Shown here: piece after piece, positions 1-5,452 of the stretch
Position numbering within the stretch: the stretch's first letter is position 1
How the letters are laid out: each line of letters begins with the position of its first letter
Source of the DNA: JANLTP01 sp031363055
GTDB taxonomy: Bacteria; Pseudomonadota; Gammaproteobacteria; Burkholderiales; Burkholderiaceae_E
Direction of reading: 5' to 3'
DNA: 6,591 bases
Assembly (NCBI GenBank): GCA_031363055.1
Contig: JANLTP010000182.1
Location: forward strand, 1 to 6,591
The notes under the pieces: generated by a model
Databases searched by the model: none
The model's input: only the letters and a program-made list of their open reading frames with translations
What the model was told of the DNA's origin: nothing
Program-made: the position numbers and the translations under genes

Positions 1-223
1 ATCTTAAGGTGCTTCGTACAGGTTCAAGATGAGCACACCTTGCTGCTTCCGGATGCACCGGGCAACAACCGGCTCGATACGCTCGAGGCTTTGGTCGCCC
101 GAGCGTCAACTCAAGCGCGACGCGCTACCGAGCATGGGTGAGATGCTGGCCGATCAAACCGGCCTGAAAGCGCCGCCGGAAACGCAGGCCGAGATGCTGG
201 CGCGCTACCAGGCGGACCTTTAA
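1..223 (+). pseudogene. Broken pyridoxamine 5'-phosphate oxidase-like (PPOX-type) FMN flavoprotein gene, 5' end outside window
   Basis: Two pieces of one protein family lie in different frames. Frame 1, from base 1, reads FVQVQDEHTLLLPDAPGNN followed by RLDTLEALVA, which resembles the mid N-terminal segment of PPOX-type flavoproteins (VQVxDxxTLLLPDRPGNNRxD). It meets a TGA at 139-141. Frame 2 then reads IRSRLWSP, LPSMGEMLADQTGL and ends at TAA 221-223, which resembles the C-terminal tail of the same family (RSxLWxP...LPSxGEMLADQ). In an intact protein of about 200 residues these blocks are separated by the rest of the flavin-binding barrel, roughly 80-100 residues. Here they abut or overlap around bases 72-100. 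This points to an internal deletion that also shifted the frame. A repeated GCTCGA at 72-77 and 81-86 marks the junction area. The family call comes from memory of conserved motifs. A chimeric assembly join would look the same. The product should not fold as a flavoprotein. Confidence 0.6.
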
Positions 224-298
224 GGCCGCGCGATACCCTCGAGGCTGCAGATCCCCTCAAGGCCGCATGATCCCTCTTTCGCCGCGCGATCAATCACG
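223..298. repeat. Degenerate tandem repeat, unit about 18-20 bp, 3-4 copies, between convergent genes
   Basis: Four similar blocks follow each other: AGGCCGCGCGATACCCTCG (223-241), AGGCTGCAGATCCCCTCA (242-259), AGGCCGCATGATCCCTCTT (from 260) and CGCCGCGCGATCAATCACG (280-298). The shared pattern is about RGGCYGCRYGATMCCCTC. The last block is the weakest and overlaps the stop codon and final codons of the minus-strand MmgE/PrpD gene. No clear hairpin with a T-run was found, so this is not called a terminator although it occupies the spot where one would be expected. The function is unknown. Confidence 0.5.
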
Positions 299-1642
299 TT
301 CGAGCTGTAAGTCCGCGACCTTTAGCGAGTCGAGTTGCCATAGTTGTGCCAGCAGTCGTTGACACGCAAATGCGCCAATGACTGGCGCGACCAATTCCTT
401 GAACTTGGCATCGATATCAGCGTCTGAGAGCGGTGCCTCCGGGTCGCCCTTGCGACACGGCGCAAAGTGCTCGTATCGGTTGCCGTTGTTCAAGGTGATG
501 AAGACTCGGGCGGCGCGTTGTGACGGAAACCGAGCGGTCAGTTGTGGATCTTCCGTGAGACTGACTCGCGTCATCAAGGCCCTGATGCCTTCGTCGGCCA
601 GCCGTTCGTTGCTGAACGCATCGAGCCGTACCGAGCCATATAGCAAGGCATGACTGACCACATAAGCCAGGCTGAACTTGGCCTCGGTGGCGGTGACGGG
701 CGCGTCATTACCGGTGACATCGACGGTCGCCCGATAGCCCTCGACATCGATGCGAGCAATATCGCGCGGCGCGAGTCCATGTTGATCGCGTAGCGCCAGC
801 GCGGCATCAATCGCGGCAAATGCGTGGCCGCAACAACCATGGTTTTTCTGGGTCATGTGGGCAATGTTGTAGTGCACGCCCAAGCCTTCGGTTGCTCGGC
901 TCCAGTCGGCGCCGGTGGAGAGCCCGGCGCCAAACCCGGCCGCGCCTTCCAGCATGTCGGCGACGCCGGTGACCCCTTGCGCCGCGGCCTTGGCCGACAG
1001 CACACCGACACTTGCAGCGTGACCGGCATGCAAGGGTTTGGTCATGGCATCGGAGCGAAAGGCTTGCTGCAGGCCCGATGCAAAGGTCGTCGCGGTAGCC
1101 AGCGCATGTTGCACGACTTCGGCACGAGCCGGAGCCTGCAGGATCGCTGCGGCGGCGGCTGCGCCTATACACCCGACAGTACCCGTCGTGTGAAAGTAGC
1201 GGTAGTGCGAAGGCTGCACCGCAACACCGATCCGGGTTGAAATCTCGTAGCCAATAATAATGGCGCGCAACAGCGTCAGTCCAGAGCGATCAAGGTCTTG
1301 CGCCACCGCGAGGGCGGCAGCGATGGTCGGGCAACCGGGATGATAGGCGGCGTCCTTGAATATATCGTCGAACTCGACGCTGTGCGAGGCGCTGCCGTTA
1401 ATCCAGGCCGCGGTCGCTGGAAAGGCGCGCAGACCGAAGCCGGGCAGAGTCGATCGGCCAAACCCGAACTCTTGCGAATGTGCGCGCACCAGCAGAGTCG
1501 CAGGTGCGACTTGCGTACCCGGGTACAGTGCCGAGAACCAATCGATGACGGCTCGTTTGGCATGATGCAATGCCTCAGCGGACACGCTGCGCTGAGCCTC
1601 GTTTTGTGCGTATTCGGCATAACGGGCGAGCAGGGTGCTCAT
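290..1642 (-). CDS. MmgE/PrpD family protein (2-methylcitrate dehydratase / cis-aconitate decarboxylase-like)
   Basis: This is a cytosolic enzyme of the MmgE/PrpD fold. The family includes 2-methylcitrate dehydratase (PrpD) and cis-aconitate decarboxylase (IRG1/CadA). At 450 residues it is full length. The all-helical N-terminal domain (about 5-270) carries the family's substrate-pocket motifs: NGSASHSVEFDD (82-93, with H87, D92, D93), YHPGCPT (H101), FHTTGTVG (H151), TKPLHAGHAA (K202) and QKNHGCCGHAFAAID (K266, H268, H273). The motif AKFSLAYVVSHALLYG (321-336) opens the C-terminal part. These Asp, His and Lys positions parallel catalytic residues described for IRG1, so the protein looks active, but they do not separate dehydratase from decarboxylase. 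The ATG at 1642 is preferred over an in-frame TTG at 1663, which lies inside the upstream ligase gene and adds residues unlike the family. The upstream ligase gene stops 2 nt before this ATG (TAACCATG) and no Shine-Dalgarno sequence is visible, so translation is probably coupled. The specific substrate is unresolved. Confidence 0.9.
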   Translation of the reverse strand: MSTLLARYAEYAQNEAQRSVSAEALHHAKRAVIDWFSALYPGTQVAPATLLVRAHSQEFGFGRSTLPGFGLRAFPATAAWINGSASHSVEFDDIFKDAAYHPGCPTIAAALAVAQDLDRSGLTLLRAIIIGYEISTRIGVAVQPSHYRYFHTTGTVGCIGAAAAAAILQAPARAEVVQHALATATTFASGLQQAFRSDAMTKPLHAGHAASVGVLSAKAAAQGVTGVADMLEGAAGFGAGLSTGADWSRATEGLGVHYNIAHMTQKNHGCCGHAFAAIDAALALRDQHGLAPRDIARIDVEGYRATVDVTGNDAPVTATEAKFSLAYVVSHALLYGSVRLDAFSNERLADEGIRALMTRVSLTEDPQLTARFPSQRAARVFITLNNGNRYEHFAPCRKGDPEAPLSDADIDAKFKELVAPVIGAFACQRLLAQLWQLDSLKVADLQLERD

Positions 1643-1644
1643 GG

Positions 1645-3879
1645 TTAGCGTGAAACACCACAATGGGTTGTGTCACTGACGGATATCAGCGCATCGACCG
1701 CCAGCACACCTTTGCCCTCGGGCAGGATCATCAACGGATTGATTTCAGCATCGAGAATCCCAAGCTGCGGTTGCAAAGCGATTTGCGAAAGCGCGCAAAG
1801 GGCAGCGGCCAGCGCGTCCAGATCGCCCTTTGGTTTGCCACGAAGACCCTGAACAATTTTGAGCATACGGACCTCGGCAATCATTTCATGTGCGGTCGTC
1901 AAATCGATGGGCGCCAATCGAATACTGCGGTCAGCGGCAATCTCAGCCCAGATGCCGCCGGCAGCCAGCAGGATGATCGGGCCGACCTGTACATCCAGTT
2001 TATAGCCGATCAGCACCTCGGCGAGTCCGGCGCACATCGGCTGCAGCAGTGCCAGATCGGCCTGCAGATGGGCGGCGCGTTCGTTCAGATTGTCGCGCAG
2101 CCGGACCAAGGCTTGCTGTAGTTCGCCGGCATTTGCAATGTTCAGAATCACGCCACCGACTTCGGTTTTGTGGGCGATCTGCTCACTGCACACCTTGGCG
2201 GCGATCGGATAGTCAAAGGGCAGCTCGACCGTGAATGGCGCTGCCAACGGCAGGGTAACGAACGGTGCGTGCGGCACACCCAGATGCGCAAGCACATGGT
2301 AAGCCTGTGCCTCGCTCAAAAAGCGCGCAGCAGTGCCCGTCAAAGCTGGCTTCGGCTGTTCCGGCAAGCGCTCGGCTTCGCTTGCAAACCGGCGCCGCAC
2401 CAGTGTTGCGGCAATTGAATCGCCGCAGGCCTCGGGCGTTCTGAAGCAAGGCACGCCGGCGGCGGTCAGCGCCAGATTGGCCTCGGTAGCTTCGGGTACC
2501 AGCATGGCGACCAAGGGCTTCGGATGCCCAGCACTGTCGATAATCGGCTTGACGGCGAGTTGTGGACTGAAGCGCGCTGAAGAGCCGACTACCGCAACCA
2601 CCAGATCGAACTCGGGCGCATTCAAATAAATATCCAGTGCGGCCTTCATGATTTCGTATCGAGCACCCGCCAGGGTCAGATCAAGCACACGCCCGCGCGC
2701 CGCGTTGATACCGGCGGCGCGCACCTTGGTCATTGTGTCGTCGCTGGGTAACTGTACCGTGATATCGCGCATGCCGAGCTGGTCGACCACCATGGCCGCG
2801 CCGCCGCCGGTGGTGGTGACGAAGCCAACTTGAGGGGCGCGGTTCGATTGCGCCAGGGTTTTGGCGCGCAGCACGCGCTGCGCGAGCGGGAAGCACTCCA
2901 GCAATGACTCGAGAAAGGCGACCCGAATGATGCCGCTATCGCGTAAAAACGCGTCGGCAATATCATCTTCACCGGCCAGCGCGCCGGTATGGGTGGCATT
3001 CATCTCGGCGGCCGCGTTCGAGCGGCCGAGCTTGTAGGCAATCACCGGCTTGCCGCGCCGCGCCGCCTCGAGCGCGAAGGCGCGCAGTCTTGCGGCGTGG
3101 CGCAAGTTCTCCAGGAACAACAGATAGCCTTCGATCTCGGGATCGTCGAGGGTTGCCGAACATATTTCGCCGACGCTCAGATCGACTTCGCCGCCCACCG
3201 AAATCAGACCGGCAAATCCTATACCTTTGGCCTTGCCGCGCGATACCAGTGCGCCGATCATGCTGCCACTTTGTGAGGCAACGAACAGTTTGCCGCGCGG
3301 AAAGTCGGGTTCGGCGAAGGCCGCATTTGCGGTCAACATGAGGCCGTTAGCAGGATTGACGATCCCCAGACTGCTGGGCCCGACAATACGCAGCTTACCA
3401 ACTATGTGATGGCCATCGCTGCCGTCGACAGTGCCGCGAAAAGCAGGATCCGCCGCTATCGCGAGCAATTGTGCCTCCAGCGCCGCACCGGCCTCGCCAG
3501 CTTCCGAAAAACCACTGGCCAGAATAGTGGCCAATCGAACGCCGACCTGCGTGCATTCGCGCACGCTCTCGAGTACCGATTCGGTGGGCGTCAGAATAAA
3601 CACATGTTCCGGTACTTCGGGCAACGACGACAGCGACGGCCAGCAACGCTCACCGAGCACTTCGGTGCGACGCGGGTTGATCGGGTAAATGGTGCCGCCA
3701 AAACCGGCCAGCCGCAGATAGTGCAACGGCCGGCCGGCGGTCTTGGCGATGTCGTTCGACGCACCGATCAAGGCAACGCTGCGCGGATTGAACAGCACCC
3801 GCGCCAGTTCGGCGCCCGTCAGTGATCCTTCAGGCAGTGATCCTTCAGGCAGGGCTTCATCAGGCGGATCGATTAGCAT
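1645..3879 (-). CDS. Fused alpha-beta acyl-CoA ligase, NDP(ADP)-forming (acetate--CoA ligase family)
   Basis: The enzyme makes acyl-CoA from a carboxylate, CoA and ATP, giving ADP and phosphate through a phosphohistidine intermediate, like the archaeal acetyl-CoA synthetases. It has 744 residues, a normal length for the single-chain form. The domains in order are a CoA-binding Rossmann domain (about 21-150; VALIGASND at 36-43, INPRR at 67-71), succinyl-CoA-ligase-like flavodoxin domains (about 163-500) and a C-terminal ATP-grasp (beta) domain (about 513-740). H297 in THTGALAG matches the phosphorylated histidine of the alpha part. H570 in AHKTEVGGV matches the conserved beta-part histidine. 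GILDAEINPL (707-716) is the ATP-grasp end motif. No acetyltransferase domain is attached, so this is a ligase and not a Pat-type lysine acetyltransferase. Oddities: the usual GPN before LG is GPSSLG (167-172), with about 15 extra residues in front (about 147-161), and the N-terminus has a duplicated PEGSL. The ATG at 3879 is chosen because the CoA-binding domain begins just after it and the divergent tcuA starts 24 bp away. The open frame continues antisense to tcuA to 4248, but that part resembles nothing. The acyl substrate is unknown. An itaconate- or tricarballylate-derived acid is a guess from the neighbours. Confidence 0.9.
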   Translation of the reverse strand: MLIDPPDEALPEGSLPEGSLTGAELARVLFNPRSVALIGASNDIAKTAGRPLHYLRLAGFGGTIYPINPRRTEVLGERCWPSLSSLPEVPEHVFILTPTESVLESVRECTQVGVRLATILASGFSEAGEAGAALEAQLLAIAADPAFRGTVDGSDGHHIVGKLRIVGPSSLGIVNPANGLMLTANAAFAEPDFPRGKLFVASQSGSMIGALVSRGKAKGIGFAGLISVGGEVDLSVGEICSATLDDPEIEGYLLFLENLRHAARLRAFALEAARRGKPVIAYKLGRSNAAAEMNATHTGALAGEDDIADAFLRDSGIIRVAFLESLLECFPLAQRVLRAKTLAQSNRAPQVGFVTTTGGGAAMVVDQLGMRDITVQLPSDDTMTKVRAAGINAARGRVLDLTLAGARYEIMKAALDIYLNAPEFDLVVAVVGSSARFSPQLAVKPIIDSAGHPKPLVAMLVPEATEANLALTAAGVPCFRTPEACGDSIAATLVRRRFASEAERLPEQPKPALTGTAARFLSEAQAYHVLAHLGVPHAPFVTLPLAAPFTVELPFDYPIAAKVCSEQIAHKTEVGGVILNIANAGELQQALVRLRDNLNERAAHLQADLALLQPMCAGLAEVLIGYKLDVQVGPIILLAAGGIWAEIAADRSIRLAPIDLTTAHEMIAEVRMLKIVQGLRGKPKGDLDALAAALCALSQIALQPQLGILDAEINPLMILPEGKGVLAVDALISVSDTTHCGVSR
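3821..3850. repeat. Perfect 15-bp tandem duplication inside the ligase gene
   Basis: AGTGATCCTTCAGGC occurs at 3821-3835 and again at 3836-3850, followed by two further matching bases (AG). The length is a multiple of three, so the reading frame is kept. On the minus strand it encodes PEGSL-PEGSL (residues 11-20), just before the CoA-binding domain. The identical copies suggest recent slippage in a tolerant N-terminal tail. Confidence 0.9.
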
Positions 3880-3887
3880 TGCACAAT
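3878..3887. promoter_or_regulatory. Small inverted repeat ATTG-CA-CAAT in the divergent start region (possible operator)
   Basis: ATTGCACAAT is a 4-2-4 inverted repeat covering the first bases of the ligase ATG and touching the TATGAT box next to it. Two copies of GATCGAT (3867-3873 and 3906-3912) flank it at near-equal distance on the two sides of the intergenic gap. Both lie in coding sequence, giving Ile-Asp near the start of each protein. A regulator binding here could block both genes. The site is short enough to occur by chance and there is no independent evidence of binding. Confidence 0.25.
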
Positions 3888-3891
3888 CATA
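3886..3891 (-). promoter_or_regulatory. Candidate -10 box (TATGAT) for the ligase/MmgE-PrpD pair, implying a leaderless mRNA
   Basis: The minus strand reads TATGAT, then TTGTGC, then the ligase ATG. This differs from the sigma70 consensus TATAAT at one base. The six-base gap would put transcription start on or next to the A of the ATG, giving a leaderless transcript. That fits the absence of any Shine-Dalgarno sequence before this ATG. No convincing -35 hexamer was found 16-18 bp upstream, inside the start of tcuA, so the promoter may be weak or activator dependent. Confidence 0.35.
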
Positions 3892-3896
3892 AAGGA
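3891..3896 (+). promoter_or_regulatory. Ribosome binding site of tcuA (AAAGGA), decides the TTG start
   Basis: AAAGGA stands 7 nt before the TTG at 3904, a normal spacing. No in-frame ATG or GTG occurs between the upstream in-frame stop TAG (3874-3876) and the conserved protein start. The only nearby ATG (3896) is out of frame and terminates after three codons. The site touches the candidate -10 box of the opposite gene. Confidence 0.65.
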
Positions 3897-3903
3897 TGAA
3901 CAC

Positions 3904-5445
3904 TTGATCGATGTTCTGGTCGTGGGCGGCGGCAACGCCGCGTTGTGTGCTGCGCTGACGGCTGCCGAGGCGGGCGCTTCGGTGCTGATGCTTGAGTCGG
4001 CACCACGCGACTGGCGTGCCGGCAATAGCCCGCATACCCGTAACCTGCGCTGCCTGCACAACGATCCGCAAGATGTCCTGACCGGCTCCTATCTCGAGGA
4101 CGAGTACTGGGACGACCTGAACCGCGTAACCCGGGGCATTACCAACGAAGCGCTGGCCCGACTGGTGATTCGAGAGTCCGGACAGTGCCGCGACTGGATG
4201 AAACATCACGGCGTACGATTTCAGCCCTCGCTGGGTGGCACCTTGCATTTGTCGCGCACCAACGCCTTTTTTCTCGGCGGCGGCAAGGCGCTGGTCAACG
4301 CCTACTGTCGATCGGCTGAACGGCTAGGCATCGAGATTCGTTACGACGCGCCGGTTGTTGATCTCGAAATCAACGTTAACGGCGTCTCGCGAGTGTGGGT
4401 CGGCAAGGTTGACGATGACGAAGCCGGCCGCGCCGGTGCGGTACGCGATGGCGCCGAATGCCTGAGCGCACGAACCGTGGTCGTGGCCAGCGGCGGTTTC
4501 GAGTCGAACCGTACCTGGCTGCGCGAAGCCTGGGGCGAGGCGGCCGACAATTTTCTGATTCGAGGTTCGACCTTCAATCGCGGCACGGTGTTGCGGCGGC
4601 TGCTTCAGGCCGGCGCTGAATCGATCGGCGACGCGACACAGGGTCACTGCGTCGCAATAGATGCGCGCGCGCCGGCCTTTGATGGGGGAATCGTCACGCG
4701 CATCGACTGTGTGTCGTTGGGCATTGTCGTGAACATTAACGGCGAGCGCTTCTACGATGAAGGCGAAGACTTCTGGCCCAAGCGTTATGCCATTTGGGGT
4801 CGTTTGGTGGCGTTACAGCCCGCTCAATTGGCTTGGTCGGTGATTGACGCGCAGGCGCAGGGCCGATTCATGCCACCGGTTTACCCGGGTTTGAAGGCCG
4901 ATTCACTGCCCGAGTTGGCGCAGCTCATGAAACTGCCGGTCGACGCGTTCATGAAGACAGTGCACCAATACAATCAATCAGTATGTCCCGGCAAGTTCGA
5001 TCATGCGGTGCTCGATGACTGTAAGACCGAAGGGCTGACACCGGCCAAAACGCATTGGGCCTTGCGCCTTGAAAAGCCGCCCTTCACAGCGTTTCCGCTG
5101 CGCCCGGGATTGACGTTCACCTATCTGGGGGTCAAGGTCAATGACCGCGCCCAGGTTCTGTTCAAGCGCAGCGCAGCGGGCGAGTATGGCGAGCGTGGCG
5201 TACAAAGCGAGCATGGCCTACCTGAAGGACATGGCGAATACGATCGCGCTGAATATGCGCCGGCGACAAGGCTGTTTGCGGCTGGCGAGATCATGGCTGG
5301 CAATGTGCTCGGCCAGGGGTATCTGGCCGGCATTGGCATGACCATTGGTACCGTGTTCGGGCGCATCGCCGGGCGCGAAGCGGCGGCTCGTGCGCTTACC
5401 GATCGTGCGCTCGCCGATTGTGCCGTTGAAAATCAATCGAACTGA
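3904..5445 (+). CDS. tcuA: FAD-dependent tricarballylate dehydrogenase (TcuA family)
   Basis: TcuA oxidises tricarballylate to cis-aconitate using bound FAD in the cytosol. TcuB then reoxidises the flavin. The protein has 513 residues, longer than the roughly 465-470 I expect for the family. The N-terminal dinucleotide fold is VLVVGGGNAALCAAL (4-18) with E31 closing the motif. Further family signatures are GNSPHTRNLRCLH (40-52), TNAFFLGGGKALVNAY (119-134), VVVASGGFESN (192-202), RYAIWGRLVALQP (294-306), FTYLGVKV (405-412) and AAGEIMAGNVLGQGYLAGIG (459-478), the last being the C-terminal FAD-binding segment. The extra length comes mainly from a Gly/Glu/Tyr/His-rich stretch at about 420-452, with a smaller insertion at about 168-184. 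The start is TTG at 3904 behind AAAGGA, and the fold begins directly after it. tcuB follows 7 bp downstream, so the two are surely one operon. The alternative name is the flavin half of CobZ, the precorrin-3B synthase. No cobalamin gene is nearby, so TcuA is preferred. The substrate could be another tricarboxylate or related acid. Confidence 0.88.
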   Translation: MIDVLVVGGGNAALCAALTAAEAGASVLMLESAPRDWRAGNSPHTRNLRCLHNDPQDVLTGSYLEDEYWDDLNRVTRGITNEALARLVIRESGQCRDWMKHHGVRFQPSLGGTLHLSRTNAFFLGGGKALVNAYCRSAERLGIEIRYDAPVVDLEINVNGVSRVWVGKVDDDEAGRAGAVRDGAECLSARTVVVASGGFESNRTWLREAWGEAADNFLIRGSTFNRGTVLRRLLQAGAESIGDATQGHCVAIDARAPAFDGGIVTRIDCVSLGIVVNINGERFYDEGEDFWPKRYAIWGRLVALQPAQLAWSVIDAQAQGRFMPPVYPGLKADSLPELAQLMKLPVDAFMKTVHQYNQSVCPGKFDHAVLDDCKTEGLTPAKTHWALRLEKPPFTAFPLRPGLTFTYLGVKVNDRAQVLFKRSAAGEYGERGVQSEHGLPEGHGEYDRAEYAPATRLFAAGEIMAGNVLGQGYLAGIGMTIGTVFGRIAGREAAARALTDRALADCAVENQSN

Positions 5446-5447
5446 GG
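5444..5447 (+). promoter_or_regulatory. Ribosome binding site of tcuB (GAGG), overlapping the tcuA stop
   Basis: GAGG begins inside the TGA of tcuA and stands 5 nt before the GTG at 5453. It selects this GTG over the later in-frame ATG (codon 22), which falls just before the first iron-sulfur motif. The overlap suggests that translation of the two genes is coupled. Confidence 0.6.
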
Positions 5448-5452
5448 TCACC

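Noticed and set aside
29..223. A 64-codon + strand frame that could be a small intact gene
   Set aside because: Its second half matches the tail of PPOX-type flavoproteins, while its first half is an out-of-frame reading of the N-terminal block. It is better explained as part of a broken gene.
224..289. Possible bidirectional terminator between the convergent genes
   Set aside because: No stable stem followed by a T-run could be found on either strand. Only the degenerate tandem repeat is visible.
824..1240. 138-codon + strand frame antisense to the MmgE/PrpD gene
   Set aside because: It covers the conserved active-site coding region of the opposite strand and its composition has no recognisable family.
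1663..2121. 152-codon + strand frame antisense to the ligase gene
   Set aside because: It is a shadow frame in GC-rich coding DNA. The minus-strand ligase ATP-grasp domain explains the region.
3896..3907. Mini frame ATG AAC ACT TGA overlapping the tcuA start, a possible leader peptide
   Set aside because: Three codons, with no room for its own ribosome binding site apart from the tcuA one. It is most likely a chance ATG.
3880..4248. N-terminal extension of the ligase frame by 123 codons
   Set aside because: It lies wholly antisense to tcuA and the intergenic gap, resembles no ligase domain, and the CoA-binding domain begins after the ATG at 3879.
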